A DNA stretch of 64,000 nucleotides from Kordia sp. TARA_039_SRF (GCA_006383075.2 SMNH02000002.1:59020-123019); one strand, 5' to 3'; positions 54,096-63,746 are shown, numbered from the stretch's first letter. Notes: generated by a model not told the origin, from the sequence alone. Numbers and translations: made by a program.

Positions 54096-55550
54096 TTATC
54101 TAAAAAAGTGTTTTCCAAATCCGGCAGAATCAATGGTAAATGCGGAACTGTTCTCAGAACGGTCTAATTTATTATTGATGGTCAGCGCCCATAAAATCAA
54201 TTCTTTACAAAAAACTTTATCTTCTTTACTGTAGTCAGCAGCATATTCTTTAATGATTTCATTTAAAGGTGTTACGGCATTGATACTTGCGTAGAATTCT
54301 TCATCCGTATCGGTATAATTTAGCTCGATAAAATTGTCTTCAAACCAATTTACAACATCTGTATACGTAGTTTTTACACCTTCTTTTTCGAGTTTAGGCA
54401 CAAGCGGAAAGATATCTTCAAACTGTGTCATAATTGCGTTATCAATGAGGATTTTCGCGACTTCATCCGCGCCTTCTTGTTCGCCTTCGTACACCAATTC
54501 TATTTTTCCCGTGATGGATGGAATAATCGACATGAAGTCTACTAAGCGAATGGTAGTTTGCGCAGCGTTGGTTTCTATCAAACGTAATTTGGCAGCAGCC
54601 ATCAAGTTTTCCATCGCACTTATCGTCAAACGCGCACTTACGCCACTTTTGGCATCTACGTATTCACTATTTCGCGCCGCAAAGGCTACTTCTTCCAGTA
54701 AATCTTTTGCCAAATTTGGAATTTTAATTGCCGATTTATCTTCTTCAGCAACTTTGGCTTCTTGCTCCGTAATTTGTCGCGCCAACGCAATCGATTTTGG
54801 ATAATGTGTAAATATTTGCGAGCCGATTCTATCTTTTAACGGCGTAACAATGCTTCCACGATTCGTGTAATCTTCCGGATTTGCCGTAAATACAAATTGA
54901 ATATCCAACGGCATTCTGAGCTGAAAACCGCGAATTTGCACATCGCCTTCTTGCAAAATATTAAACAACGACACTTGAATGCGCGCTTGCAAATCAGGCA
55001 ACTCATTTATTACAAATATCGAACGGTTTGCTCGTGGAATCATTCCGTAATGCAACACACGTTCGTCTGAATATGGTAATTTCAACGTCGCTGCTTTTAT
55101 CGGATCAATATCACCAATCAAATCTGAAACATTTACATCAGGCGTGGCTAATTTTTCAAAGAAACGCTCCGAACGATGTACCCACGAAATTGGCGTTTCA
55201 TCACCGTGTTCCGCCAATAAATCTTTTGCGTATCTTGAAATCGGCACAAACGGACTGTCGTTGATTTCAGAGCCTTTTACAATCGGCATGTATTCGTCTA
55301 ACAAATCAACCATACTACGCGCAATACGTGTTTTGGCTTGTCCGCGCAATCCTAATAAGTTAATATGATGTCCCGCCAACAATGCTTTTTTCAATTGTGG
55401 AATGACCGTGTCTTCATAACCTAACAAACCTTCAAAAATAGGTTCGTTGGCTTTGATACGCGCAATGAGATTCGCCTGAATTTCCTCGCTGATAGCTTTG
55501 TGTTTGTAACCAGCGTTTTTTAGTTCTTTGAATGTGATTTCTTGTTTCAT
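54096..55550 (-). CDS. MoxR-type AAA+ ATPase (magnesium chelatase-like)
   Basis: This protein of about 484 residues has Walker A GLRGQAKTRIARSMVDL near residues 65-81, the FVINELPDLQARIQ Walker B region near 180, and the sensor region FTANPEDYTNRG. It lies 7 bp after the vWA gene, so it forms a MoxR-vWA chaperone pair. The start was taken at 55550 (MKQEITFKEL), since the upstream residues are charged and unlike the family. Such pairs assist metal insertion or remodelling of a client; none is recognised here. Confidence 0.9.
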   Translation of the reverse strand: MKQEITFKELKNAGYKHKAISEEIQANLIARIKANEPIFEGLLGYEDTVIPQLKKALLAGHHINLLGLRGQAKTRIARSMVDLLDEYMPIVKGSEINDSPFVPISRYAKDLLAEHGDETPISWVHRSERFFEKLATPDVNVSDLIGDIDPIKAATLKLPYSDERVLHYGMIPRANRSIFVINELPDLQARIQVSLFNILQEGDVQIRGFQLRMPLDIQFVFTANPEDYTNRGSIVTPLKDRIGSQIFTHYPKSIALARQITEQEAKVAEEDKSAIKIPNLAKDLLEEVAFAARNSEYVDAKSGVSARLTISAMENLMAAAKLRLIETNAAQTTIRLVDFMSIIPSITGKIELVYEGEQEGADEVAKILIDNAIMTQFEDIFPLVPKLEKEGVKTTYTDVVNWFEDNFIELNYTDTDEEFYASINAVTPLNEIIKEYAADYSKEDKVFCKELILWALTINNKLDRSENSSAFTIDSAGFGKHFFR

Positions 55551-55557
55551 GCTTTTT

Positions 55558-56703
55558 TTATCGTATTCTTCTTTTTCTATTTTTTTCGTAATCTTCAAAA
55601 ATCATTTGTCCCAAACCTGACAAGCCTGTGAGAAATGCTTTTCCCCTGTTTTGTTCGGTGAAAATCTCTACAAAACGTCGTAAATACGGATCTTGAGCAA
55701 TCATAAAGGTTGTGATAGGAATTTTGAGTTTTCGTGCCTGTGCGGCTTTGGTTAAACATTTAGATACGATACGTTCGTCTAAACCGAAACTGTTTTTGTA
55801 AAATTCGCCATTCGGTAGCGTTAAACAACTTGGTTTTCCGTCGGTAATCATAAAAATTTGCTTGTTGGTATTTCGCTTACGGCGGAGAATGTCCATCGCC
55901 AATTCCAATCCCGCAACGGTGTTTGTATGATACGGTCCGACTTTTAAATAAGGTAAATCTTTGATTTTAATTGGCCACGCTTCGTTTCCAAATACAATCA
56001 CGTCAATGGAGTCTTTTGGATATTTTCTGTGAATCAATTCCACCAACGCCATTGCGACTTTTTTGGCTGGTGTAATGCGGTCTTCTCCGTACAAAATCAT
56101 GGAATGACTGATGTCAATCATCAACACCGTACTCATTTGCGATTTATGTTTGGTTTCTTCAACGATGAGGTCGTTTTCTGTGATGCGTAAATCGCCAATA
56201 CCGTTATTGACTTGTGCATTTTTGATGCTTTCCGTCATGTTAATCATATTCAAATCGTCGCCAAATTGAAACGCACGATGATCGCCGACTTTTTCATCGC
56301 CAGCTCCTTGTTTGGACGTTTTATGATTTCCCAAACCGCTTTTTTTCAGTTTCCCAAAAATCTGATCCAACGCATACGAGCGCAAAGCAGCTTCTAGTTT
56401 TGCTGTTAGGAGCTTCTTCCCTTTTCCATGTCCGTCACCTTGATTTCCTTGTTGATTCGGGTCAATTTCTTCTTTGATATAGCCGCGTTTTTTCAAATCA
56501 TTTTCAAAATCTTGCAGCGTATAGTCTTCGTTAAAAATATCGTATTCTGTATCGAGCGTTTTCAGCCAATCGAACGCTTCGTCAATATCGCCCGACGTAT
56601 GCGTGAGGATATCTTTAAAAATATCAAACACACGCTCAAAATGCGATACTTCTTCGGGAATGTGTTTACTAAAAGTAAAACCTTTCCCATAATTAAAATT
56701 CAT
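55558..56703 (-). CDS. vWA domain protein partnered with MoxR ATPase
   Basis: This protein of about 381 residues has a C-terminal vWA domain carrying the MIDAS motif VLMIDISHSMILYG near 200 and a later TDGKPSC loop. The N-terminal half is helical, with a Gly-rich stretch, QQGNQGDGHGKGKKL, near 85-99. The start was taken at 56703 (MNFNYGKGF) because MoxR-associated relatives begin there; in-frame codons exist up to 56733. It is transcribed first, and the MoxR ATPase gene follows. Confidence 0.88.
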   Translation of the reverse strand: MNFNYGKGFTFSKHIPEEVSHFERVFDIFKDILTHTSGDIDEAFDWLKTLDTEYDIFNEDYTLQDFENDLKKRGYIKEEIDPNQQGNQGDGHGKGKKLLTAKLEAALRSYALDQIFGKLKKSGLGNHKTSKQGAGDEKVGDHRAFQFGDDLNMINMTESIKNAQVNNGIGDLRITENDLIVEETKHKSQMSTVLMIDISHSMILYGEDRITPAKKVAMALVELIHRKYPKDSIDVIVFGNEAWPIKIKDLPYLKVGPYHTNTVAGLELAMDILRRKRNTNKQIFMITDGKPSCLTLPNGEFYKNSFGLDERIVSKCLTKAAQARKLKIPITTFMIAQDPYLRRFVEIFTEQNRGKAFLTGLSGLGQMIFEDYEKNRKRRIR

Positions 56704-56805
56704 AGTAGTCATTCGGATTCCTTTCTCGTTCAAGCTAGCAAAATGATGAAGTGTTTGCTAGTTTTTCTTTTTTCTATAAAAATACGGAAAAGATTTGGGA
56801 AATGG

Positions 56806-56875
56806 TTGTTTGTTGTTTGTTGTTTGTTGTTTGTTGTTTGTTGTTTGTTGTTTGTTGTTTGTTGTTTGTTGTTTA
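56806..56875. repeat. TTGTTTG heptamer tandem array
   Basis: About ten head-to-tail TTGTTTG units lie upstream of the vWA gene. This is the same repeat length as the TTGAATG array at 4762. Confidence 0.95.
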
Positions 56876-57016
56876 GTAAAATAACTTTTTATTCAAACTA
56901 TAAACATCTAAACCTATAAACTCATCAACTTCTTATTGATTTTGGATGTTGGATTGAGCTTTGATGCTAAGCTTTTTATGAATGGTAAGCACTGTTAATT
57001 TTAGGATAATAGTTAA

Positions 57017-57057
57017 AAAAAAGACATTCTTAAAAGTGTTAAGAATGTCTTTTTTTA
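57017..57057 (-). terminator. Terminator of the proCBA operon
   Basis: The stem AAAAAGACATTCTTA/TAAGAATGTCTTTTT has an 8-nt loop and follows proA on the minus strand. A degenerate look-alike lies near 60159-60200. Confidence 0.92.
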
Positions 57058-57078
57058 TAAAATTATTAGGAGTGTTTT

Positions 57079-58278
57079 TTAAACTCTTACATGTCCGTCG
57101 CCGAAAACATAGTATTTATTGGTTACCAGTTGCTTTAATCCTAAAGGACCTCTGTGGTGAAGTTTGTCGGTACTGATTGCCAATTCTGCGCCAACGCCCA
57201 TTTGTCCACCATCTGTAAATCGTGTGGAAGCGTTGTGATATACCGCTGCACTGTCCACATTATGCATAAAGTTCATAGCTTCAGTTTTGTCTTCAGTTAT
57301 GATGGATGCAGAGTGTTTTCCAGAGAATTTATTGATAATATCAACAGCCTCGTCTAGCGTATTTACTTCTCCAATTAATAGTTTTAACGCTAAAAATTCT
57401 TCATACCAAACATCCGTATTTTTTACTTTTTCTTTTTGAGAAAGAATATCAGAGACTTTATCATCCACCAAAATTTCAACTTGATGCTTTTCTAGTTTCT
57501 CTTGAAGCATTTTTAGCTTTATTTCGTATTCTGGAAGGTTTTTGTTGATTAAAACTTTGTCCAATGCATTGCAGCCTGAAATTTTATCGGTTTTGGCATT
57601 GATGATGACGTTGACAGCTTTGCTCCAATCTGCATGTTCAGAAACGTATAAAAAGTTGTTTCCTCTACCGCTAACTAAAACAGCACACGTTGCGTGTGTT
57701 TTTACAAAATTAATGAGTCGCTCACCACCGCGCGGAACTATTAAATCTAACGGCTCTGTTGGATTTCTTAAAAATTCTTGGGTTTCTTCACGTTTTAGGT
57801 GTAATAGTTGTATCCATTCTTTAGAAAGTCCATTCGCTTCTAAAGCTTCGTGCCAGCATTTTTCTAAAATAACATTGCTGTTATAGGCTTCTTTTCCACC
57901 TTTTAGTAAGATTTTGTTATTGGCTTTAAATGCTAATACTGCTGCTTCTATGGTCACATCTGGTCTGGATTCGTAAATGATAAGAATGGTACCAAAAGGA
58001 GCTGTCGTATTGACAATGTTCAGATTGTTTTTTAAGGTTCTGTTCGATATTTCCTGACCAACTGGGTCATCTTGACTCATCACATCCTTCACCGCCGTAA
58101 TCATTTCATCTACTTTTTTGTCATTAACGACCAATCTATCATAGAGTGCTTGATCTTCTCGTTGAAAAGCGTCTAAGTCCTTTTTGTTTTCTGTAATTAT
58201 AGTTTTTCGTTCACGCTCTAAAATTTCAATCATGGATTTTAAAACGTTATTTTTTTTAGCTGTTTTTAAAAGTTTCAT
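57079..58278 (-). CDS. proA: Gamma-glutamyl phosphate reductase
   Basis: This 399-residue ProA converts gamma-glutamyl phosphate to glutamate semialdehyde with NADPH in proline synthesis. The active-site Cys is in SGCNALDKVLIN near residue 240, and the coenzyme-binding LIVPRGGERLINF segment lies near 182. It is the third gene of proC-proB-proA, 27 bp after proB, and a terminator follows. Confidence 0.97.
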   Translation of the reverse strand: MKLLKTAKKNNVLKSMIEILERERKTIITENKKDLDAFQREDQALYDRLVVNDKKVDEMITAVKDVMSQDDPVGQEISNRTLKNNLNIVNTTAPFGTILIIYESRPDVTIEAAVLAFKANNKILLKGGKEAYNSNVILEKCWHEALEANGLSKEWIQLLHLKREETQEFLRNPTEPLDLIVPRGGERLINFVKTHATCAVLVSGRGNNFLYVSEHADWSKAVNVIINAKTDKISGCNALDKVLINKNLPEYEIKLKMLQEKLEKHQVEILVDDKVSDILSQKEKVKNTDVWYEEFLALKLLIGEVNTLDEAVDIINKFSGKHSASIITEDKTEAMNFMHNVDSAAVYHNASTRFTDGGQMGVGAELAISTDKLHHRGPLGLKQLVTNKYYVFGDGHVRV

Positions 58279-58305
58279 TTACTCAATTTTTTTTTAAAGA
58301 TTATT

Positions 58306-59085
58306 TTAGGCATTTATAAACTTGGTACCTACTTCTTTATCATTTACAATATCTACAATGACATTTTCTCTTTTCCCGTTAGCGATATATGTTGTAATGT
58401 CTTTGTTGGCAGTACCTTTGGCTACTTTTAGTTTTGAAGCCATTCCACCACGTCCTTCTCCTTCTACTTTTTTAGAAGATTGCACATACTTTTCCACATT
58501 TTCATGTGTTTTTACTTCGTTTATAATTTCAGATTCATCATCATCTGGATGTCCTGTATATAAACCGTCAGTATCGGATAGAATAATTAATCGGTCAGCA
58601 TCTAAGAGTTCTGCAACCAAACTAGCCAATTCATCATTATCCGAAAACATAGACATGGTTAATGATACGGCATCATCTTCATTCGCAATTGGTATGATTC
58701 CTTCTGATAGTAATCCTTCATAGCAGCTTATCATATTATCACGGTGTTTACCAGGGTCAAAATCACGTTTAGTCGCCAAAACTTGTGCGCATCGCAATCC
58801 ATAATCGTGAACGGTTTTGTAATAATGGTGCATCATACGTGGTTGTCCCACAGAAGAATACACTTGTCGTCTGACAGATTTGTCTTTTATGGCGATGTCT
58901 CCCAACACTTCCTTTCCTGCTATCACAGAACCTGAGGATACAAGAATAACACTAATGTCTTCTTCATGTAGAACCGCGATTTGTCGTACGAGTTCTCGCA
59001 GTACAGGCCCTAATATTCGATTGTCTTTATTTGTCAGTACATTGGTTCCTACTTTTACAACCACACGTTTTATGTCTTTGCTCAT
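58306..59085 (-). CDS. proB: Glutamate 5-kinase, short form
   Basis: This 259-residue ProB phosphorylates glutamate in the first step of proline synthesis. The amino-acid kinase fold starts RVVVKVGTNVLTN, and ILSDTDGLYTG near 161 is the substrate loop. It lacks the C-terminal PUA domain found in enterobacterial ProB, as is normal for short forms. It begins one base after the proC stop codon, so it is translationally coupled. Confidence 0.96.
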   Translation of the reverse strand: MSKDIKRVVVKVGTNVLTNKDNRILGPVLRELVRQIAVLHEEDISVILVSSGSVIAGKEVLGDIAIKDKSVRRQVYSSVGQPRMMHHYYKTVHDYGLRCAQVLATKRDFDPGKHRDNMISCYEGLLSEGIIPIANEDDAVSLTMSMFSDNDELASLVAELLDADRLIILSDTDGLYTGHPDDDESEIINEVKTHENVEKYVQSSKKVEGEGRGGMASKLKVAKGTANKDITTYIANGKRENVIVDIVNDKEVGTKFINA

Positions 59086-59086
59086 A

Positions 59087-59896
59087 TTATTCGTTTTCTT
59101 TACCTAATTCTACAGCTCTTTCAAAGGCAGCATACGCCGCTTCTTTAATGAGCTGATTTACATTATTATCTTCCATAGAATCAATTGCTGCCTGTGTTGT
59201 ACCTCCTTTTGAAGCCACACGATCAATCCATTTTTCTAGTGAGAGATCCGATTGGTTAAATAATTCTATTGCGCCTTTAAAGGTATTAGCCACCAATACT
59301 TTTGAATCGTAATCGGAGAAGCCCATTTTTAAGGCAGCTTCTAACATGGATTGCATAAAATAAAACACATACGCCGGACCACTTCCAGAGATACCTGTAG
59401 ACTTGTTAATAAAAGTTTCGTTTTGAACATGAATCGTAACGCCTGTAGAGTCTAGCAAATTTCGTATCATTACTTGTTCTACTTTAGAAACTTCGCTTGT
59501 TTCTGTAAATGCCGTTACGCCTTTACTAACTTTTGCTGGAAGATTTGGCATTGCTCTTACGACTTTTTGTAAACCAGTTGCGCTCGTTATAAAATCTAAC
59601 GTTACACCAGCCATTAAGGAAACAATGATTTGTTGTTCATTTAGATACGGTTTCATTTCTTCAAATACCGCTTCGCAGTGATAAGGCTTTACGGCAATAA
59701 AAATGATATGTGCTATTTTTACAGCATCTTCAAGATTGTCATACACACGAAATCGTGTATCATCATTCAGCGAATCTACTACGTCTTTACTTTTATCATA
59801 TATTAATAAATAGCCATTTTTAAGGTATGGAGAAGAAACCATGCCTTCGGCAAAGGTGAGTCCCATATTACCGGCACCAATCATTAAAACTTTCAT
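59087..59896 (-). CDS. proC: Pyrroline-5-carboxylate reductase
   Basis: This 269-residue ProC makes proline from pyrroline-5-carboxylate with NAD(P)H. The N-terminal Rossmann motif is MIGAGNMGLTFAEGM, and the signature region is TGISGSGPAYVFYFMQSM near 168-185. It is the first gene of a proC-proB-proA operon that supplies the whole pathway from glutamate. Confidence 0.97.
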   Translation of the reverse strand: MKVLMIGAGNMGLTFAEGMVSSPYLKNGYLLIYDKSKDVVDSLNDDTRFRVYDNLEDAVKIAHIIFIAVKPYHCEAVFEEMKPYLNEQQIIVSLMAGVTLDFITSATGLQKVVRAMPNLPAKVSKGVTAFTETSEVSKVEQVMIRNLLDSTGVTIHVQNETFINKSTGISGSGPAYVFYFMQSMLEAALKMGFSDYDSKVLVANTFKGAIELFNQSDLSLEKWIDRVASKGGTTQAAIDSMEDNNVNQLIKEAAYAAFERAVELGKENE

Positions 59897-60247
59897 TATG
59901 TTACATTTGATTTATATGACATATATGCCACAAGAACTATACGGAAGCCCGTATTTGAAGTATTCATTTCGAAAATTATGATATCCTAAACAATACGTTC
60001 AAATAGTTAAAAGATTCGAAAGTTTCACCGTAAATGTTAATGATGTGATAAATTGACTTCAAAGGTTTGCGACAATTTGTCAGTGTCAAAATGTAATAAA
60101 ATTACTATGTAACCTTGATTGTAAGTGGAGTTTATTTTAAGATTCTATAACTAGCATTAAAAGAAAGGTGCTCTTAAAAGTGCTAGGAATTTGGTGTTTT
60201 TTTATAAAGTTATGGGGTTGAGGAATAGTTGCTGTTGTTGTAAAACG
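59897..60247. other. Intergenic region upstream of proC and downstream of the signal peptidase-like gene
   Basis: It is A/T-rich and has no open frame of note. A degenerate copy of the proA terminator (CTTAAAAGTG...TTTTTTTATAAA) lies at about 60159-60200. Confidence 0.45.
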
Positions 60248-60928
60248 TTATTTATTTATTACTGTTCCAACAATATGTTTTTCGTCAATCAAGCCAACAA
60301 ATCGGGAATCTTTAGCAGTAGCTCTATTGTCACCCAAGACGAAGAACTTGTTTTCTGGAATTTTTAATGGTCCAAAATTATCCAAATTCCAATTTTCATT
60401 GAATAGATTTTGAACGATACTATTTTGTTCAAACTTTCCAGCCACATTACGCCTTTTGTCAAAATTATTTTCGAGAGCGTATTTATATGGCAAAAGAACC
60501 ATTATTGAATCTTTTTTATTTCCATTTGTGGTGTGGAATCGAATATCTTCTTTTAATTCAGACTTCACTTTTTTGTATTCAGTTTTTGACAATACATAAA
60601 AGTGCATTAATTCAAGTTGATTATCGAAATTTTCTCCATTAATAAACAATGTTCCATTTCTGATTTCAACAGTATCATTTTCTGTCCCACAAACTCTATT
60701 AATTGCAGTTTTCGTTTGGACATTTTTTTCGTTGTAATAACAAATAAAATCTCCGTTGTCCGGTTCGACCAAATTCGTAAGAATCAAATTCGAGTTTTGT
60801 TTTAACGTTGGGAAATTTGAGGTTGATTGGTAATCGTAAACTTTAAGAATTCCTGTCCAATTTAAAAACAGGTATAAACTGAAAATAATTCCAATAAACA
60901 TCAATGCTATTTTCAGTATTTTCTTCAT
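60248..60928 (-). CDS. Signal peptidase I-like (S26) protein, catalytic Lys replaced
   Basis: This 226-residue protein has an N-terminal membrane helix (about 5-24) and S26 signal peptidase boxes. The nucleophile box STSNFPTL holds Ser37, and box E, VLGDNRATAKDSRFVG near 200, is well kept. The box that normally reads I-K-R-V-x-G reads AINRVCG, with Asn77 where the general-base Lys should be; a Lys lies four residues before. It may be inactive, use another base, or be a specialised form. It is the lowest gene of a run separated by palindromic sites. Confidence 0.82.
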   Translation of the reverse strand: MKKILKIALMFIGIIFSLYLFLNWTGILKVYDYQSTSNFPTLKQNSNLILTNLVEPDNGDFICYYNEKNVQTKTAINRVCGTENDTVEIRNGTLFINGENFDNQLELMHFYVLSKTEYKKVKSELKEDIRFHTTNGNKKDSIMVLLPYKYALENNFDKRRNVAGKFEQNSIVQNLFNENWNLDNFGPLKIPENKFFVLGDNRATAKDSRFVGLIDEKHIVGTVINK

Positions 60929-60937
60929 AATGTTTTA

Positions 60938-60994
60938 CAACGGATTGGCTATGGTGTGTGTCCCGAAGGGCATGCACTATAGCCGTTGTTGTGT
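60938..60994. repeat. Covarying palindromic element, copy 1 (attC-like)
   Basis: ACAACGG...CCGTTGT ends enclose GGCTAT-GTG / CAC-TATAGCC, a loop of CCCGAAGGG, and an unpaired triplet. Copy 2 at 61658 has GGGTAT / ATACCC and CCCGCAGGG at the same places, so paired bases change together. It resembles an integron attC site in shape, but the ends do not match RYYYAAC/GTTRRRY. Confidence 0.6.
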
Positions 60995-61003
60995 GTAGTT
61001 TTT

Positions 61004-61621
61004 TTATTTCAATACTATGAAGAAGTCTTTTAGTCCACTTAGAATACTTTGAACAGCATAAGCAGCAAGAATCAATCCCATTACTTTACTAATTACAGTG
61101 ATTCCGTATTCCCCAATTCTTTTTTGAACGATGTTCGCGGCTAATAATATTACCATTGTAAGTGCTACCACAATCGATACGAGCATTGTTGTCATTGCTT
61201 GTTGTTGGATTGAATAAAGATTATTGTCAGTTAATAATACAACTGCCATAATTGCACCTGGTGATGCTATTGAAGGAATAGCTACAGGAAAAATTGTGAC
61301 ATGTTTATAATCTTTTATCAAATGCTTTTCAGACTCTGGTTTACCTTCACCGAATATCATCGTCAAGGCAAAAAGAAACAAGATAACACCGCCAGAAATT
61401 TGAAAAGCGTCTAGGGTTACATCCATGCCTTCGAGAATAAGCTGGCCTACAACGATGAAAAAAAGCAAAATCATGAATGCAATAAAAGAGGCTCTTATAG
61501 CTACTTTTTTCTTATGCTTCTGATCTAGTTGTTTAGTAGCTTCTAAGTATACCGGTACCGATCCAAGAGGGTCGATAACAGCAATTAAAAAAAATATTTT
61601 GGTAAGTATTTCAGTTATCAT
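61004..61621 (-). CDS. MarC family integral membrane protein
   Basis: This 205-residue MarC-family protein has six hydrophobic segments and the opening LTKIFFLIAVIDPLGSVPVYL. The SIASPGAIMAVVLL and IAEAVV-like blocks of the family are partly visible. MarC proteins are of unknown function despite the name. It lies between two palindromic elements and is transcribed on the minus strand like its neighbours. Confidence 0.88.
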   Translation of the reverse strand: MITEILTKIFFLIAVIDPLGSVPVYLEATKQLDQKHKKKVAIRASFIAFMILLFFIVVGQLILEGMDVTLDAFQISGGVILFLFALTMIFGEGKPESEKHLIKDYKHVTIFPVAIPSIASPGAIMAVVLLTDNNLYSIQQQAMTTMLVSIVVALTMVILLAANIVQKRIGEYGITVISKVMGLILAAYAVQSILSGLKDFFIVLK

Positions 61622-61654
61622 TTATAGTTGATTCTTTTAACCTGTTTTTCAAAT

Positions 61655-61713
61655 TACACACAACGGTTTGGGTATGGTGCGTGTCCCGCAGGGCATGCAC
61701 TATACCCGTTGTT
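61655..61713. repeat. Covarying palindromic element, copy 2 (attC-like)
   Basis: ACAACGG-TTTGGGTATGGTG...CACTATACCC-GTTGT pairs end to end around a CCCGCAGGG loop stem. Differences from copy 1 are compensatory, for example GGC/GCC becoming GGG/CCC. It lies between MarC and the AAA-TOPRIM gene. Confidence 0.6.
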
Positions 61714-61727
61714 GTGCTTTCGTGCTT

Positions 61728-63551
61728 TTAATTTAATAGTTCATTAATTTTTTCAAACCACCCTTTAACTTCATTATTTGGGTCACGCTCTTCAATCATT
61801 TCTGCTGTCATATTTGGAAATGCTCGCTCGGCTAAAAACTTCTTTGCTTTAGTATCTTTTATTGGATTTGGAAGTCCAACTTTTAGAGAGTACGCTTCTG
61901 CGAAAATTCGTGGTGTTGCTTTACCATCAGCATTTAACTGGTCAGGAACTTCGATTTCTATATTAAATCCTGCATTAACAGCATCTTTATGTAAATAGCT
62001 CTCTATTTCTAGTTTTTGAGTAAGTTGTCCACAAGAGTTGTCACCTCTACTGTTTACTTGGTCGATTGACTGTTGATATGTACTAACATCATTATCGTAC
62101 AAGTGGAACTCAGGTTTTCCAAGTCCTTTTAAGTAATTCTGATTGACCCAATGTTTTAAAGTAGAACCGCCCATTAAGATAAATGCTACTCTTTGGTCAT
62201 TGGTTAAGTCTGGAATTTCAGGGTATTTATTATTCATTGCCTTGCTTAAGGAGCAAAGTGCATCAACATCAGTAGGACCTTCCACACAAAATAAAACCTT
62301 AACTCTACTGTCAGGAGTTACTCCTAAAGTTTGAGCAATTTTTGGAAAAACATCTTCTCCTTGTTCAATTTTTAAGTTACCCGAATCGTGATAGACAAAT
62401 CTTAAACTTTCTATGGGAAGTTCTGAAGCTAAACCTGGACTATGTGTTGTAAGAATGATTTGACAATCGCTTTCATTTGCTAAAGATTTAAATGATTCTA
62501 TTAACACCTTTTGATTATTTGGATGTTGAGCTGTTTCTGGTTCTTCTATTGCATAGATTATATTTTGCTTAGACGAAGACTTTAAACGTCTTTCTGCTTC
62601 TGCTTTAAAGAAACTAACAAGAATCATTCTTCTAACTCCACTTCCTCTCTTGTTTAAGGGAATTCCATCATCTGTGTCAAGTTGAATGGAAAACAATCCA
62701 TTCCATTTTGCTGGTGTAGGTGGGTTAAATTTAGGATCCAATTTGCTTGCTAAATTTTCATCGATCTCTTTTAATGCATTATGAGTATTATTAGCTATTT
62801 CTTCTGCTTTTTCCCTTACCTTTTGCTGAATGTCATTTATTTCTTTTTGAACTTCAGACATTGCAGTGGCAATTGCTGCTTTCATTGGGTCTTGTACTTC
62901 ACTATCTGAATCACTGCTACTTCTGTCACTTTGAAATAAGGCGAAAATTGGAAGGTATCCGTCTATTTGCTCCCAAATTCTTTTAGCGTCCTCCTTTGGT
63001 TTGGAAACTGGAATTTCAACAGTTTGTAATTTCAAATCACCCACAGAATCCCAAATTGCCTTTCGCATTGTTGGATTTCCTTTTAATTTGGAGTCAAGAG
63101 ATTTTGATTTAATAATAGCTTGGAGTTCTTTTTCTTTTAATTCCAATAGGTTTGATACTTCTTTTTCTGTTGGATGATTTGCTACGATGAATATTTCTAC
63201 ACTTGGTGTTTTCTTTCCACAATCAATTCGTTTCTTAATTACAAGAGTGTTTTCAGCGGACAATAAATATTCATCTTTCAGATTTGTTGGTGAAGAAGTG
63301 TCTATTGATAATTGTGCTGGATAGTCGGTGAATTCACATGTAATTTCAACAGTTTTTATTGTAGAATGTATGTTAGCATCTGAGGAGTCAATTTTTACAG
63401 TTTGATTATTGAAAAATATTTCTAATGCCTCTAAAATTGTTGATTTGCCAATATCGTTTTTTCCGATAATAGTAGTCAGTTCGTCAAATCCGATTTTCGT
63501 TTCAGATTGATAGGCTCTGAAATTTTTTATTGTTAGCGATTTTAATTTCAT
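61728..63551 (-). CDS. OLD-family AAA ATPase with TOPRIM domain
   Basis: This 607-residue protein has Walker A GKNDIGKST (30-38), a long coiled-coil insertion at about 215-265, a Walker B region IYAIEEPETAQHP near 336, an H-loop TTHSPG near 368, and a C-terminal TOPRIM domain with FCVEGPTDVDAL near 420 and HLYDND near 483. This is the OLD/GajA-type nuclease layout. There is no UvrD-like partner gene, so it is not a Gabija pair here. A defence role is inferred from the family. The flanking palindromic sites suggest it moved as a unit. Confidence 0.88.
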   Translation of the reverse strand: MKLKSLTIKNFRAYQSETKIGFDELTTIIGKNDIGKSTILEALEIFFNNQTVKIDSSDANIHSTIKTVEITCEFTDYPAQLSIDTSSPTNLKDEYLLSAENTLVIKKRIDCGKKTPSVEIFIVANHPTEKEVSNLLELKEKELQAIIKSKSLDSKLKGNPTMRKAIWDSVGDLKLQTVEIPVSKPKEDAKRIWEQIDGYLPIFALFQSDRSSSDSDSEVQDPMKAAIATAMSEVQKEINDIQQKVREKAEEIANNTHNALKEIDENLASKLDPKFNPPTPAKWNGLFSIQLDTDDGIPLNKRGSGVRRMILVSFFKAEAERRLKSSSKQNIIYAIEEPETAQHPNNQKVLIESFKSLANESDCQIILTTHSPGLASELPIESLRFVYHDSGNLKIEQGEDVFPKIAQTLGVTPDSRVKVLFCVEGPTDVDALCSLSKAMNNKYPEIPDLTNDQRVAFILMGGSTLKHWVNQNYLKGLGKPEFHLYDNDVSTYQQSIDQVNSRGDNSCGQLTQKLEIESYLHKDAVNAGFNIEIEVPDQLNADGKATPRIFAEAYSLKVGLPNPIKDTKAKKFLAERAFPNMTAEMIEERDPNNEVKGWFEKINELLN

Positions 63552-63577
63552 GGTTTGTGTTTATTCTGCATGAAGCA

Positions 63578-63614
63578 CAACGTATGTATAACAGGAATTC
63601 CTGTTTACATACCA
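63578..63614. repeat. Palindrome upstream of the AAA-TOPRIM gene
   Basis: AACGTATGTA...TACATAC surrounds the perfect palindrome AACAGGAATTCCTGTT. It has the ACAACG beginning of the two attC-like copies but lacks the matching right end, so it may be a partial third element. Confidence 0.45.
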
Positions 63615-63746
63615 AATTTAGTAAATAACAGGAACTAAATTATAAACAACTTCCCATTATTCCCTTTAAATGTAAAACAAAACTCACACATACACAATGA
63701 GGTTTTCCGTAAAGGGTAATCATTTCAAATAAAAAACTTTAAAAAT

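Noticed and set aside
61728-63551. Gabija system based on the GajA-like protein
   Set aside because: No GajB-type UvrD helicase gene lies next to it.
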